From the NCBI RefSeq assembly GCF_025370775.1, contig NZ_JAMXEX010000002.1, positions 248,001-312,000 on the forward strand: a stretch of 64,000 nucleotides of DNA, read 5' to 3'. The notes beneath the pieces are model-generated. The model had not been told where the DNA came from. It saw only the letters and a list, made by a program, of their open reading frames with translations, and made no database searches. Position numbers and translations under genes: made by a program. Each line of letters opens with the position of its first letter. Within the stretch, counting starts at the first letter, position 1. Shown piece by piece: positions 38,944 to 49,898 of this stretch. The DNA is from Ancylothrix sp. D3o. Lineage in GTDB: Bacteria; Cyanobacteriota; Cyanobacteriia; Cyanobacteriales; Oscillatoriaceae.

Positions 38944-39426
38944 ATGTCTTATAAACTTTTATTTGTTTGTTTGGGCAATATTTGCCGGTCGCCGGCAGCC
39001 GAAAATATAATGAATTATTTACTGGAAGAAGCAAATTTACAAGATAAAGTTATCTGTGATTCTGCCGGCACCAGTAGTTACCATATTGGTAGTCCTCCTG
39101 ATGGGCGTATGGTAGCGGCGGCGGCAAAAAAAGGTATGAATTTTATCGGTGAGGGGCGTCAGTTTCAACCTAAAGATTTTGAGGATTTTGATTTGATTCT
39201 GGCGATGGATCGAGAAAATTACCGCGATATTCTTTCTTTGGATCGCAAAGGTATCTATGGCGATAAAGTTAAGATGATGTGCGATTTTTGCACTCGCCAC
39301 ACTCTTAAAGAAGTTCCTGATCCTTATTATGGCGGGCCCGAAGGTTTTAATAAGGTGATAGAGTTGCTGAAAGATGCTTGTGGCGGCTTATTGGAGTATG
39401 TTAAAAATAAGGAAAATTTGAGTTAA
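38944..39426 (+). CDS. Low-molecular-weight protein-tyrosine phosphatase
   Basis: The 160-residue enzyme has the active-site loop FVCLGNICRSP (Cys9, Arg15) and the acid loop EVPDPYYGGPEGFNKVIELL. In bacteria such enzymes act on tyrosine kinases of polysaccharide export or on host-independent targets. No kinase is next to it. Full length, with no signal peptide. Confidence 0.93.
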   Translation: MSYKLLFVCLGNICRSPAAENIMNYLLEEANLQDKVICDSAGTSSYHIGSPPDGRMVAAAAKKGMNFIGEGRQFQPKDFEDFDLILAMDRENYRDILSLDRKGIYGDKVKMMCDFCTRHTLKEVPDPYYGGPEGFNKVIELLKDACGGLLEYVKNKENLS

Positions 39427-39464
39427 AGCGATAAGTATTACAAATTCTTTAGCGCAGACGAACC

Positions 39465-40175
39465 TTATTCAACTAAGTGATGTTCCATTGCAAAACGCAC
39501 TAATTCAGCGCGATTGTTTGTAGCGGTTTTGCGGAGTAAACTACTGACATATTTTTCGACAGTTCGCGGACTTAAATGTAAACAATCTCCTATTTGTGAG
39601 TTAGACAGCCCAACTGTTAGTAAATCTAATACTTCTCTTTCACGTTCTGTAAGGGGAAAAGATAAATCAAAATGAGGGGGTGTGGTAGTTTTAGCTTCTT
39701 CTGGTGCAGGGTAATGGGGTTTATCAGTGGTGTTTATAACCGGCTTATCTTCCCCCCCCCGCAAATTTTCTGGAAACGTAAACATAAACTCGGATTGCAA
39801 CATTTGTATCCTTTCCAACAGATTACGAATTACGGCTCCTAATTCTTCTAACTCAAAGGGTTTTGGCAAATATATATCACAGCCTAACTGATAACCTTTA
39901 ATTCTTTCTTCCGTCTTGTTACGAGCGCTCAAAAAAACTACCGGCAATAAACGAAAGGCCGGTTTTTTACGAATTTGCCGCACTAATTCGTAACCATCCA
40001 TCAGCGGCATGATAATGTCAGTAACAATCAAGTGAGGCTGGTATTCTGTCACCATCTCCATTGCATCCTTACCATTCTCAGCCATTAAAACATAATAACC
40101 AATCATTTCGAGATAATGGCTGATGGCTACACGAATAGCAGGATCATCATCAACAACGAGAATCGTTAAGGGCAT
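39465..40175 (-). CDS. LuxR-type response regulator
   Basis: The 236-residue regulator has an N-terminal receiver domain (about 1-120: VDDDPAIRVAISHYLE, phospho-acceptor Asp in LIVTDIIMPLMDG, PKPFELEELG), a linker and a C-terminal LuxR-type HTH (about 170-230: LTEREREVLDLLTVGLSNSQ, then LSPRTVEKYVSSLLRKT). No sensor kinase is adjacent. It probably regulates transcription; targets are unknown. Confidence 0.92.
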   Translation of the reverse strand: MPLTILVVDDDPAIRVAISHYLEMIGYYVLMAENGKDAMEMVTEYQPHLIVTDIIMPLMDGYELVRQIRKKPAFRLLPVVFLSARNKTEERIKGYQLGCDIYLPKPFELEELGAVIRNLLERIQMLQSEFMFTFPENLRGGEDKPVINTTDKPHYPAPEEAKTTTPPHFDLSFPLTEREREVLDLLTVGLSNSQIGDCLHLSPRTVEKYVSSLLRKTATNNRAELVRFAMEHHLVE

Positions 40176-40198
40176 GAGGCATAATAGCTTTAGTTTTG

Positions 40199-40253
40199 GG
40201 ATTTTAGATTTTAGATGCTTGTTTAAAAAATGCCTTATCTCTAAAATCTAAAA
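40199..40253. repeat. Inverted TTTTAGA/TCTAAAA repeat
   Basis: GATTTTAGATTTTAGATGC on the left and ATCTCTAAAATCTAAAACC on the right form a hairpin of heptamer units between the response-regulator and pgi genes. Confidence 0.7.
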
Positions 40254-40312
40254 CCCTGAATAGACATTTCTACATCCAGCCGACATCAGCGACTTTATAA
40301 AGAAAAACAGCC

Positions 40313-41899
40313 TTACATTGCAGAAACTGTGAGGGTAGCCGGTTGAGCGAGATTTCCTTGCAATTGTACTCCTCGTTGGTTGGCGGCCAAATGGCGGACA
40401 ATCTTATAAACTTCCTCAACACGATCTGGCACACCGGCTTTTTGTGCAAGCTGTTCCAAAGACAGCGCTTTACCTTCGCCGCGCAACGCCGTCACCACTT
40501 GTTTTTGCAAGTCTAGCACCGCAGCAGCAGCCTTTTTACCTGCTTCTACCCCTGGCTGGTGATAGGCATTTATATTGACCAAAAAACCATAAAAACCAAC
40601 GGCTCGTTCGTACAAGGCGATCATAGCCCCGACTGTGCGAGGATTTACTTGGGGGATGGTAAGCGTAATCGAATCGCGTTGATTTTCATAAAGAGCTTGT
40701 CTGGTTCCCATCAAAAACCCACTTAAATAATCACCCGATGTAGTTTCTGGTTCAACTTCCGGGGATGGGCCATTGCGGTCTTGCAAAACTTCAATCAAGG
40801 TTGCAAAGAAATTTGGTACACCTTCGCGCAACTGTTGTACATAAGCGTGTTGGTCTGTAGAACCTTTGTTGCCATAAACTGCTATGCCTTGGTGTACGAT
40901 ATTGCCATCAAGGTCTTTTTCTTTCCCCAAAGATTCCATTACTAATTGCTGTAAATAGCGGGAAAAAAGTAACAAACTATCTTTATAGGGAATTACAACC
41001 ATATCTTTTTGGCCTTTACCATTGCCGGCATAATACCAAGACATTGCCAATAAAGCCGCTGGGTTAGTTTTAATTTCTGGAGTTCGGGTGGCTGTATCCA
41101 TTTCTTTAGCACCGGCCAACATTGCTTTGATATCAATGCCTTGTAAGGCTGCCGGTAATAAACCCACCGCTGACATTTCCGAAGTCCGTCCTCCCACCCA
41201 ATCGTGCATCGGGAAAGTTGTTAACCAGCCTTCAGATAGGGCTTGTTGATCTAGTTTACTGCCCTTGCCGGTGATAGCGACAGCGTGCTGGTAAAAATTA
41301 AGATTTTTAGCCTCGTAAGCCTTTTGCACTTCAATCATACCGTTGCGGGTGTCGGGAGTGCCGCCGGATTTTGAAATAACGAGAACTAAAGTACGAGAAA
41401 GCCGGTCTTTAAGTTTTGCCAAAATGCGGTCAATGCCGGCAGGATCAGTATTATCTATAAAGTGAATCTCCATCGGCGGGACTTCTGGGGAAAGCGCTTC
41501 CGAGACAAATTGGGGGCCAAGGGCCGAACCGCCAATTCCGATAGAAAGTACATCGGTGAATTTTGGCGATAGAGGGGGGTGAATGGTGCCGGTGTGGACT
41601 TTTTGCACAAAAGCTTCAATATCTGCCAGCGTGCCTACGATGTCTTGTTTAAGTTCGGGAGTGGGGGCCAAACCTGCATCGCGGAGCCAATAATGGCCCA
41701 CCATCCGATTTTCATCAGGGTTAGCAATGGCACCGGCTTCTAGTGCGGCCATATCTTGAAACGCCTTGTCAAACTTGGGTTTGATGCTTTCGACAAACCC
41801 ATCATCAAAACGACACCGGCTGATATCGAGATAAAATTCTAGTCCTTCGTGGTAGTATAACCAATCCTGATAGCGTTTCCAGAGCGCGCTCGCATTCAT
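40313..41899 (-). CDS. pgi: Glucose-6-phosphate isomerase
   Basis: This 528-residue enzyme interconverts glucose-6-phosphate and fructose-6-phosphate. [40 protein letters not shown] and [17 protein letters not shown] are typical of the cyanobacterial branch. [20 protein letters not shown] follows. The start is the ATG at 41899 ([19 protein letters not shown]); the TTG at 41911 is an unlikely alternative. It lies between a regulator and UPF0182 genes, all on the minus strand. Confidence 0.95.
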   Translation of the reverse strand: MNASALWKRYQDWLYYHEGLEFYLDISRCRFDDGFVESIKPKFDKAFQDMAALEAGAIANPDENRMVGHYWLRDAGLAPTPELKQDIVGTLADIEAFVQKVHTGTIHPPLSPKFTDVLSIGIGGSALGPQFVSEALSPEVPPMEIHFIDNTDPAGIDRILAKLKDRLSRTLVLVISKSGGTPDTRNGMIEVQKAYEAKNLNFYQHAVAITGKGSKLDQQALSEGWLTTFPMHDWVGGRTSEMSAVGLLPAALQGIDIKAMLAGAKEMDTATRTPEIKTNPAALLAMSWYYAGNGKGQKDMVVIPYKDSLLLFSRYLQQLVMESLGKEKDLDGNIVHQGIAVYGNKGSTDQHAYVQQLREGVPNFFATLIEVLQDRNGPSPEVEPETTSGDYLSGFLMGTRQALYENQRDSITLTIPQVNPRTVGAMIALYERAVGFYGFLVNINAYHQPGVEAGKKAAAAVLDLQKQVVTALRGEGKALSLEQLAQKAGVPDRVEEVYKIVRHLAANQRGVQLQGNLAQPATLTVSAM

Positions 41900-42070
41900 A
41901 ACGAATCTCAAGAGATATTATTTCCGACACTGACAAGTTTACTGCTTAAAGTAAGCGTGTGTTGTTAAAAATATAGCTATTTTTTTTGACAGGATCGGTG
42001 GCCGAGTAGTTTGCAAACGGGATCAAAAGGTGTTTTGCTCTGCGTTATTCGGCGTTTTTTTTAGTATTTT

Positions 42071-45052
42071 TTATGGAGGTGTTAAGGCTGGTGTTTGTGG
42101 GTTTCCTGGGCTTAAAATAACTGGAATTGTTGTTTGATCGCGTTTAAATATGGCTTCTAAAGCTTGTTCGAGGGTTTCTGCCATTGCTATTTGATTTTCA
42201 TAAGCAACTATAACGCGGACTAAGGTGGGTAAACTGTTTTGTGCTGCTTCTAAATAAAGGGGTTCTACATAAAGTAAGGATTGTTCGATGGGAATGACTA
42301 ATAAATTTCCTTGAATTGCTTTTGATCCTTGACGGTTCCACAGGGAAATTTGTTGAGAAATGGCGGGGTCTTGGTTAATTCTAGCTTCGATTTGTTCGGG
42401 GCCAAATACTAATCGTTGTTTGGGGAATTGATAGAGTAAAAGTTTGCCGTATTCATTGCCATCTAACCGGCCTGCTAACCAGGCAATTAAGTTTGTGCGT
42501 TTTGTTGGGGTAAAGGGGTGTAATAAAATAAATTCTTCTGATTCTGCGGTGGCTAATTTCATTATTAAGTAATAAGGTTCTACTTGCTTGGGTTCGCTGC
42601 CATAAATTTCTGTGGGTACTTGCCATTGATCGTCCCGGTTGTAAAATACTTGGGGGTCGGTAGCGTGAAAGGTTAATAACTGCTGTGATTGAATGTCAAA
42701 TAAATCTATGGGATAGCGAATATGACTCCGCAAGGAGGCCGGCATTTCTTTGAAACTGTGAAATAACCCTGGGAAAATTTTGCTCCAACTTTGGATGATT
42801 GGATCTTGGTTGTCGGCGATATAAAAGTCTAAGTTTCCGTTATAGGCATCTATGACGATTTTTACAGAGTTTCGGATATAGTTAAACGGGTATTTGCCGG
42901 GATCGGAGTAGGGATAATAATTGCTTGTGGTGTAGGCATCAATTATCCAATAAAGGTAATTCTCTGGGGCTGATGTTTGGGTTTTTTTGGCGCTGGAAAG
43001 GTTGGCTTTGGTTATGACTAAGTAAGGGTCGCTGTCAAAGCGGAGAAAGGGGGCAATTGCTTGGACTCTTTGGTTAATTTGCCGGCGAAAAAGTAATTTT
43101 GTTTGCGGGGTTATGTTGTCGGTTAATAGCATCTGCCAGTCGTTGAGGTATTTGGCATATATGAGCCGGTGCCACCAGTTTTTTATGGCTATTCCGCCAC
43201 TTCCATCATAAGTGTTATAAACGTTTGTTTCGCCGCTGGGATAATCTAATTCTTTGACTTTTGTGGGGGCGATGATATAGTTGTTGGTAATTTCTCCGTA
43301 ATATATTCGGGGTTTACCGATGGGAATACTTTCTCGAATTCGAGGGCTAGATGTTTGTAAGGTGGTAGGAGTTTGGCTATTGTTATCTTCGCCAATATTT
43401 TTGACAAAATAATCGGGTAATCCTCCGGGGGCTACGGTATTAACTGGACTCATGGTGAAACCATAGCCGTGTGTGTACACTAAGTGTTTATTGAGCCAGG
43501 TGTTGGCTTCTGCTGGTAAGGCGGTATAATCAAGTTCTCTGGCGGCAAGAATGACTTGTTGTTTTTCGGTGGGATTTGGATTATTTTTGTTTTTTGGATC
43601 TGTTTTAAGGGTGTAGCGGTCGATATCTGCGTTGGGAAATTTATAATAGAGTCTGATTTGTTGTAGTTGCCGGTTGGTTTCTAGTAAAGGACGAGTATCC
43701 CAAAGCCGAATGTTGCGAATTGTTTGGTCGTTTTTTTGCAAGTCGGCAAAGGTTAATTGATCTTCTGGGGTAAAGGTTTTGACTTCTATGTTTTTTAAAT
43801 TAAAGGCTGAACGGGTAAAGTTTATATTTCGTTGAATATAAGGGCGTTCTCTGACAATTTCGTTGGGTTGTACGATGGTTCTTTGGACGGCGGATGGTAA
43901 AATTATTCCAGCTATAATTGCTATGACTGTATAGCCGGTGATTCCATAGATTAGTTGTGTGGGATAAGGGAAATTTGTTCGATTAAAAAATGATCTTGGA
44001 TTTGTTTTTTTAAGGGCTTTTTGGCTTTTTTCTGGTTTGCCAAATAGTGATTTCCAAATCAAAAAACCTGCGATACCGGCGGCGAGTAAACTTAAGCTAG
44101 TATAGGCCGGCAATTCTACGTTTACTTGGGTATAACCGGCCCCATAAACTGTGTCGGTAGGGGAATAAAGCACCTGGTAGCGCCGCAACCAATATGCCAG
44201 AGAAACTGTCAGCATGGCTGCGCTGCCAAGCGCGTCTAGGTGGCGTAGTTGCGGTTGAGAAAACCCCGGAAATTTTCCTTCTGAAAGACTATTTCCTGAG
44301 AGTAAGTAAATGAGAGAAACAGAAGTTAAGCCAAAGAAAGATAAGCCCAGCAGCCAAAATTCCAGAAGTTCCAAAATTGGTAAAATAAAAACATAAAAGC
44401 TGATATCTTGGCGGAAAACCGGCTCACTGGCGTTAAAAGATATTGGGTTAAAAAATTGCCAAAGTTCTGCCCAGTGATTTGAGAGAATTAAACCACAACT
44501 TAAACTCAGTACAGCCGCAAATACCCACAACAAACCAGGGGCAAAAATTATGGTTAAACTCAGCAAAACCGCAGGTGCTAAGAGCCAGGGGTTAGCGGGT
44601 ATTTGCTGCAATAAATTTGTGATGACTTTCGGTTGTAAGCGCGGAGGTAAAGAGATATCTTTGAGGAGGTTATTAAGTTCTGGATGCCAATAATTTGCGG
44701 AAGCTAAAGCGTAGTAAATGACCAAACATGATAAAATTAAACTTAGTATAAAAACGCTAAAAAGTAACCCTTGTAACGGAATTTTGTAAAAAGTTTCTTC
44801 TTTGGTTGTGTTAGAATGTTTAAAGCGGTGAGCAAGGGCGAGATTTCCAAAAAGATAGCCGGTGGAAACAAGCAAAGCGATTACCCACAACCCTAAACGA
44901 GTTTGTAGCTGAAGGGAAAAAACTTGTAAATTGCCGGTTGCTTCAAACCAGAGACTTTCTGTTTGTACCCAGGAAAAAACATCAAAGCCAAGCCACAAAC
45001 CAAGAAGTACAGCAGGGATAAGAAAGCGCTGGTTGTTTAAAAATTTTTGCAT
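42071..45052 (-). CDS. UPF0182 family membrane protein
   Basis: This is a 993-residue protein of the UPF0182 (COG1615) family. About seven membrane segments lie in the first ~370 residues (LIPAVLLGLWLGFDVFSWVQ is the first), followed by a large soluble domain with NLVYTHGYG-like HLVYTHGYGFTMSPVNTV and RPLLETNRQLQQIRLYYKFP. A Pro/Thr-rich tail ends the protein. The function is not known. It is full length for the family. Confidence 0.92.
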   Translation of the reverse strand: MQKFLNNQRFLIPAVLLGLWLGFDVFSWVQTESLWFEATGNLQVFSLQLQTRLGLWVIALLVSTGYLFGNLALAHRFKHSNTTKEETFYKIPLQGLLFSVFILSLILSCLVIYYALASANYWHPELNNLLKDISLPPRLQPKVITNLLQQIPANPWLLAPAVLLSLTIIFAPGLLWVFAAVLSLSCGLILSNHWAELWQFFNPISFNASEPVFRQDISFYVFILPILELLEFWLLGLSFFGLTSVSLIYLLSGNSLSEGKFPGFSQPQLRHLDALGSAAMLTVSLAYWLRRYQVLYSPTDTVYGAGYTQVNVELPAYTSLSLLAAGIAGFLIWKSLFGKPEKSQKALKKTNPRSFFNRTNFPYPTQLIYGITGYTVIAIIAGIILPSAVQRTIVQPNEIVRERPYIQRNINFTRSAFNLKNIEVKTFTPEDQLTFADLQKNDQTIRNIRLWDTRPLLETNRQLQQIRLYYKFPNADIDRYTLKTDPKNKNNPNPTEKQQVILAARELDYTALPAEANTWLNKHLVYTHGYGFTMSPVNTVAPGGLPDYFVKNIGEDNNSQTPTTLQTSSPRIRESIPIGKPRIYYGEITNNYIIAPTKVKELDYPSGETNVYNTYDGSGGIAIKNWWHRLIYAKYLNDWQMLLTDNITPQTKLLFRRQINQRVQAIAPFLRFDSDPYLVITKANLSSAKKTQTSAPENYLYWIIDAYTTSNYYPYSDPGKYPFNYIRNSVKIVIDAYNGNLDFYIADNQDPIIQSWSKIFPGLFHSFKEMPASLRSHIRYPIDLFDIQSQQLLTFHATDPQVFYNRDDQWQVPTEIYGSEPKQVEPYYLIMKLATAESEEFILLHPFTPTKRTNLIAWLAGRLDGNEYGKLLLYQFPKQRLVFGPEQIEARINQDPAISQQISLWNRQGSKAIQGNLLVIPIEQSLLYVEPLYLEAAQNSLPTLVRVIVAYENQIAMAETLEQALEAIFKRDQTTIPVILSPGNPQTPALTPP

Positions 45053-45327
45053 AAAAGTTGTTAATTTAATTTTTTAAACATACGATCCATCCCCAAACCA
45101 ATTTAAAAAATTCCAAAGAGCTAAGAAACAAACAGATAACCCATCTGCGTTAATCTGCTAAAGGATGCGGTTTAAAAACTCTTATATCATCCTAGATCCG
45201 CCGATCATCTCCCCCAATCCCCCCGTTAAAATTGTATTATCCTCCCCCACCGGCTGCTTATTTTGTAACAAACCACCGCTAAGGAAGGATAATTAAAATT
45301 ATAGGAAAAAGAAAAAATTATGGCAGT

Positions 45328-46626
45328 CTAGCTGTACTGTTCGCGGGATTGTTTCTCATCTTCTAAATTAAACAGCATCCGCAGGGTTTCCATTGCACGA
45401 CGTCGAGCTTCAATATCTTGCTGCGCCCGCAATTGTACCATCGGATCGTGGAGAATTTTATTAACAATTCCCCGCGTCATAGCTTCAATTACTTCTTGAT
45501 GGCGTTCGGCAAATTCTGAACCCAAACGAGATAAAGCTTTTTCTAATTCTTGTTCGCGGATAGTTTCAATTTTATCTCGCAAACTATTAATTGTTGGCAC
45601 CGTTTCTAAGGAACGCCACCACACATCAAACGCCTCGACTTCTTCCTCCAAAAGCCCCTCAGCTTCCTGAGCGATTTTCCGCCGGCTTTCTTGGTTTTGT
45701 GCGACAACAGCTTTTAAATCATCGACATTAAAAGCTTGGACATTTTCCAACTCATTTACATCAGCAGCAACGTTACGGGGCACAGAAATATCAAATAACA
45801 TTAAAAGCTGATTGGGATCTAAAACTGCTTCTAATTTGGCGCGATCCAGCAGAGGCTCTGTTGAAGATGTACTCGTAAAAACAATATCCGATTCTAAAAT
45901 TGTCGGCATCATTTCTGGCAACAATTTACAAGTAATATTTGCCTCTGGAAACTGCCGTGCTAATTCTTCGGATCGCGCTGTGGAACGGTTAACAATTGCA
46001 ATTTGATTTGCGCCTTTAGAAATCAAGTGTTGGACGAGTAAACGAGACATTTTACCAGCCCCAATAATGGCTACTCGACAAGCCGCTAAATTCTGTACTT
46101 TTATTTGGGCAAGTTCCACAGCCGCCGAACTTATCGAAACAGCGCCGGTACCAATGCTGGTTTCGGTGCGAACTCGTTTACCGGCAGTTATGGCTTGTTT
46201 AAAAAGCCGGTTGAGTATCCGCCCAACTCCATTATATTGCTGGCCGAGTTTATGAGTATTTTTAACCTGAGCTAAAATTTGCCCTTCCCCCAACACCAAA
46301 CTATCCAAACCAGCCGCCACACGCATCAAGTGCATCACAGCATCTTCGTGAAGCAAAATAAACAAATGTTGGCGTAATTTTTGCATCGGCAGTTTACTAT
46401 GTTCCGACAAAAATTGCGTTACTTCCCGCACACCTTGCTCGGTTTCGCTGGTGACTAAATAAAGTTCGAGTCGGTTACAAGTGCTGAGAATTCCCACTTC
46501 TTCAACGTGGGGATATGCCTTGAGAGCAGTCATCGCAGCTTCTATTTGGGCTTCAGGAATACTCAGTTTCTCACGAACTTCTACCGAGGCTGTTTTGTGG
46601 CTAAGACCTACGACTGCAATATTCAT
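45328..46626 (-). CDS. hemA: Glutamyl-tRNA reductase
   Basis: The 432-residue enzyme commits glutamate to tetrapyrroles (heme, chlorophyll, bilins). The catalytic Cys50 is in [32 protein letters not shown] and the NADPH fold with [16 protein letters not shown] follow, and a C-terminal dimerisation helix bundle closes it. It follows the FBPase/SBPase gene on the same strand, after a repeat-rich gap of about 260 bp. Confidence 0.96.
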   Translation of the reverse strand: MNIAVVGLSHKTASVEVREKLSIPEAQIEAAMTALKAYPHVEEVGILSTCNRLELYLVTSETEQGVREVTQFLSEHSKLPMQKLRQHLFILLHEDAVMHLMRVAAGLDSLVLGEGQILAQVKNTHKLGQQYNGVGRILNRLFKQAITAGKRVRTETSIGTGAVSISSAAVELAQIKVQNLAACRVAIIGAGKMSRLLVQHLISKGANQIAIVNRSTARSEELARQFPEANITCKLLPEMMPTILESDIVFTSTSSTEPLLDRAKLEAVLDPNQLLMLFDISVPRNVAADVNELENVQAFNVDDLKAVVAQNQESRRKIAQEAEGLLEEEVEAFDVWWRSLETVPTINSLRDKIETIREQELEKALSRLGSEFAERHQEVIEAMTRGIVNKILHDPMVQLRAQQDIEARRRAMETLRMLFNLEDEKQSREQYS

Positions 46627-46672
46627 TTGCTATGTATTAATTGCTAATGGCTATTGGCTAATTTTAAATTGT

Positions 46673-46876
46673 GACAAGTCATTTGTCATTTGTCATTTGT
46701 CTAGGTCGGGCGGGTGTACGCCCCTACATTTGTCAAAAGTCATTTTTGATGAGCGAAAAACTTCTGACTTATGACTAGGTTTTTTAGTCATTGGTCAATA
46801 GCAAATGACTAATGACCAATGACTTTTAACACTGGTGATTGGTCAATAGCAAATGACTAATGACCAATGACTTTTG
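46673..46876. repeat. Large 7-bp-period repeat block between the FBPase/SBPase and hemA genes
   Basis: The gap has GTCATTTGTCATTTGTC near 46678, then, in opposite sense, GCAAATGACTAATGACCAATG, present twice (about 46800-46821 and 46850-46871, quoted in parts). The duplicated part is a direct repeat of about 45 bp with GGTCAATA and ACTTTT(A/G)AC. A short GGGCGGGTGTACGCCCC hairpin lies between. It would fold strongly in RNA. Confidence 0.75.
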
Positions 46877-46889
46877 ACAAAATTGCTAG

Positions 46890-47930
46890 TTAACGCAATT
46901 GCAGAGCTTTGGGTTTATCAAACAAGTGGATGGTATCTACAAAGCGAGCGGTTTTTGACTGAGTAGAAATGACCAAAGAGTGAGTCCGAGCGCCGCCATG
47001 AAAGAAGCGGACTCCTTCCATAAGGGTGCCGGGGGTGATGCCGCAAGCTGCAAACAACACAGTGTCGCCTGAAGCCAATTCCTCAGCGTTATAGATTTTG
47101 TCGGGATCATTGATGTTCATTTCTTTGAGACGAGCAATGTTCCCCTCTTTGCTTTCGCCGATCAGGCCGGTTTGCACTACTTCAGGATCATAAATTAATT
47201 GACCTTGGAAGTGACCGCCTAAACAACGCATCGCAGCGGCGGAAATAACGCCTTCTGGAGCCGCACCAATGCCCATCAGAGCGTGGATGTTGGTACCTGA
47301 GAAAGCGCAGCAAATGGCCGCAGAAACGTCGCCATCGCTGATCAGTCGCACACGAGCGCCGGCAGAGCGAATTTCTTTAATCAGTTCTTTGTGGCGAGGG
47401 CGATCCATAACCACAACCACCAATTCCTCAATGGAGCGGTTTAAGCACTCTGAGAGGATTTTCAGGTTTTCGGTGGCTGATTTGCGGATATCCACATGGC
47501 CGCGTGCTACAGCCGGGGCTGCCAGCTTACGCATATAAAAGTCAGGGGCTGCAAACAATCCGCCTTTTTCGGAAATTGCTAAAACTGCCATTGAGCCATT
47601 TTGACCATAAGCTACGAGGTTGGTACCTTCGCAAGGGTCAACGGCGATGTCAATTTCGACTAATTCATCAGGGTTACAGAAGTTTTTGGCATCGGCTTGG
47701 GTGCAGATACCTACTTCTTCGCCAATATAAAGCATGGGAGCTTCATCGCGTTCGCCTTCTCCAATGACGATGCGACCTCTCATGTGAATTTTGTTCATGC
47801 GCTCGCGCATGGCTTCTACGGCTACTTGGTCAGCGGTGTTTTTTTCACCTTTGCCCATCCAGCGAGAGGAAGCAATGGCGGCTTGCTCGACGACTTCAAT
47901 AATTTCTAAACCCAGGGTACTTTCTAACAA
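46890..47930 (-). CDS. glpX: Class II fructose-1,6-/sedoheptulose-1,7-bisphosphatase
   Basis: This is the 346-residue dual-function phosphatase of the Calvin cycle. [20 protein letters not shown] (metal-binding), [20 protein letters not shown] and [20 protein letters not shown] define the class II (GlpX) family, which in cyanobacteria handles both sugars. The start is a TTG at 47930, with GGAGG 6 nt upstream. It is upstream of hemA in the same direction. Confidence 0.94.
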   Translation of the reverse strand: MLESTLGLEIIEVVEQAAIASSRWMGKGEKNTADQVAVEAMRERMNKIHMRGRIVIGEGERDEAPMLYIGEEVGICTQADAKNFCNPDELVEIDIAVDPCEGTNLVAYGQNGSMAVLAISEKGGLFAAPDFYMRKLAAPAVARGHVDIRKSATENLKILSECLNRSIEELVVVVMDRPRHKELIKEIRSAGARVRLISDGDVSAAICCAFSGTNIHALMGIGAAPEGVISAAAMRCLGGHFQGQLIYDPEVVQTGLIGESKEGNIARLKEMNINDPDKIYNAEELASGDTVLFAACGITPGTLMEGVRFFHGGARTHSLVISTQSKTARFVDTIHLFDKPKALQLR

Positions 47931-48360
47931 GACTGACCTCCCGACTGCTTTTATGGCGCATAAAAATATGCCTACTCAAGTGTTCAAGTCTATCAGAGCG
48001 TGGCTACTTGCGGGAAATTTCTGGGGGATCGCTTTTTGTTAAGTTTTGCTTCTTTGGCTGGCGTCAGTCTGTGGTGGCTGGCCGGTTGTTGGTGAAGGAG
48101 CGCTTCTCCACGCCAAATAGTCCTAGGGCTTCTCTTGTCAGAAACTTAAGTTAGTTAATATAGGTTTATGCACTAGCTACCCCTTGCAATAAATCTATAC
48201 AATTACGAATAAATTGTTTACCCGCTTACTTTTTTCCTAACTTAGTTATCACAAATCTATTTATTTTCTTTCTAACCAAATAGATTTTTAAATATTTATA
48301 TTTTTTGCAAGTAACAAGTTTTTTTTTAACTGTACACTTGTTTTTAAATCATCTTTTCAA

Positions 48361-48431
48361 AGCGGGCAGCGGGAATCGAACCCGCGTCTTTAGCTTGGAA
48401 GGCTAAGGTTTTACCATTAAACCATGCCCGC
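48361..48431 (-). tRNA. tRNA-Gly(TCC)
   Basis: Read on the minus strand, the 71-base tRNA has acceptor arms GCGGGCA/TGCCCGC with U73, a D-arm GGTTTAATGGTAA, an anticodon loop CTTCCAA (anticodon TCC) and the T-arm CGGGTTCGATTCCCG. The 3' CCA is not encoded. The region around it, 47942-48360, has no gene and is AT-rich. Confidence 0.95.
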
Positions 48432-48530
48432 ATCAACAGTTGTTAATTTCTAAAAATTAACCAACGCTTTCTTAACTTAACACAACTCCCCTAAATTTGC
48501 AACAGTCTTTCCCAAAAATTTCGCCAAAAT

Positions 48531-49691
48531 TTACAAAGGTTTAATTTCCAACGTCAGATACAACTCACCGGCCACCGCCTGACCTCCCATATAGGCCGGT
48601 TCAAACTCCCATCCCGCCATCACTTCTCTTACCCATTCCCCAAACTCCGGCGAAGCCCCCCCCTCCAATACTTCCACCTTCTCCACTTTTCCACTTTCAT
48701 TCACCACCACATACAACCTCACCGGCCCATTAAACGACAACTTCACCGGCACCGGATAAGCCAATTCAGGAAACTGGTTACTCATCGTTTTTGGCTTCGC
48801 TTCTTTCCCCGCATCGGGTATATCTTTTCCCTGATTAGCTAAACGAAAATCTCTCACTGATACTTGCACCCCCGTCCCCCCTTCACCACTTGCAGGGGTA
48901 TCTGAGGCAGGATTTGGTTCTGTTTTGTCGCCTGGTGTCTCTGGAGGCGTCTCGCTACGTTTTGGGGCCGTTCCTTGGTTGACAGGCGGCAATGGAAGGC
49001 CAGAACTTACTGGAGTTGTAGGTTCCGGTGTGGGTGTTGGTGTGGGTGTTGGTGCCGGCGTTGGTGTGGGTGCCGGTGCCGGTGTGGGTGCCGGTGTGGG
49101 TGTTGGTGTTGGTGTGGGTGCCGGTGCCGGTGCCGGTGTGGGTGTTGGCGAACTTTTGGGTGTCGCTGTTGGTGTTGGTGCTGGTTTTGGTGTGGGCGAA
49201 CTTTTGGGTGTTGGCGTTGATGCCGGTGCCGGTGCCGGTTTTGGTGTGGGTGTGGGTGTTGATGCCGGTGTTGGTGTTGGTGTTGGTGAACTTTTGGGTG
49301 CCGGTGTTGGTGTTGGTGTTGGTGCCGGTGTCAATGTAACCTCTTTACCAGCCCCAGACTTAGGATAAATTTCCGGCAAAACCACCGTTTCCCCAGCCGT
49401 AAGCGGTGCCGGTGTTTCCTCCACCACACTCGCCTTAGAAACCGGCACTTGATCCGCGTAAGGTTCAGGGGCTTCTTTTTCCGGTATATCTTCTGTCGAG
49501 ACACTCACCAAATCTATAGGAATTAAATCTTGTTCTTGTTCAATAGCGGCAACACTGAAGATACCAAAACGCCCCAACCAAAACACAAGAACATGAATTG
49601 CCACAGAAGCCAAAAATACCACCACCCAAAGCACCATAGAATCTTTGTGCTGCGGGTTAATAGGCGGTTCAGTTGGAACGCTAGAAGCCAT
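48531..49691 (-). CDS. TonB-like energy transducer with Pro-Thr repeats
   Basis: This 386-residue protein has one N-terminal membrane helix (VVVFLASVAIHVLVFWLGRF, about residues 27-46), a long linker of about 110 residues built of PTPTPAPTP/SSPTP units (about 122-230) and a C-terminal TonB-like domain (FPELAYPVPVKLSFNGPVRL, VVNESGKVEKVEVLEGGAS, WEFEPAYMGG). It should span the periplasm and pass energy to outer-membrane receptors. The linker is encoded by DNA repeats of 6-bp units (49026-49340) that may change in number. No exbB/exbD or receptor gene is adjacent. Confidence 0.88.
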   Translation of the reverse strand: MASSVPTEPPINPQHKDSMVLWVVVFLASVAIHVLVFWLGRFGIFSVAAIEQEQDLIPIDLVSVSTEDIPEKEAPEPYADQVPVSKASVVEETPAPLTAGETVVLPEIYPKSGAGKEVTLTPAPTPTPTPAPKSSPTPTPTPASTPTPTPKPAPAPASTPTPKSSPTPKPAPTPTATPKSSPTPTPAPAPAPTPTPTPTPAPTPAPAPTPTPAPTPTPTPTPEPTTPVSSGLPLPPVNQGTAPKRSETPPETPGDKTEPNPASDTPASGEGGTGVQVSVRDFRLANQGKDIPDAGKEAKPKTMSNQFPELAYPVPVKLSFNGPVRLYVVVNESGKVEKVEVLEGGASPEFGEWVREVMAGWEFEPAYMGGQAVAGELYLTLEIKPL

Positions 49692-49898
49692 AATCTTTAA
49701 AAAAAAGAGAGAATTGTGATTACTAATTTGTCATTTGTAGGGGCGGGTATGGCTTGGGCCACGCTAGGCTATTATGCCGCTAACTTTCATCTTTGATAAG
49801 CTGATCGGCGAAGTCTTGTCGAAACTCAGCCGAAGCCCGCCCTTACCGTCATTAATCATTAGTCACATAACCCATGAATCTTGAATTTTGACTGTGGA

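Noticed and set aside
48925-49368. Val/Gly-rich frames opposite the TonB linker
   Set aside because: They are mirror readings of the Pro-Thr repeat and not separate genes.
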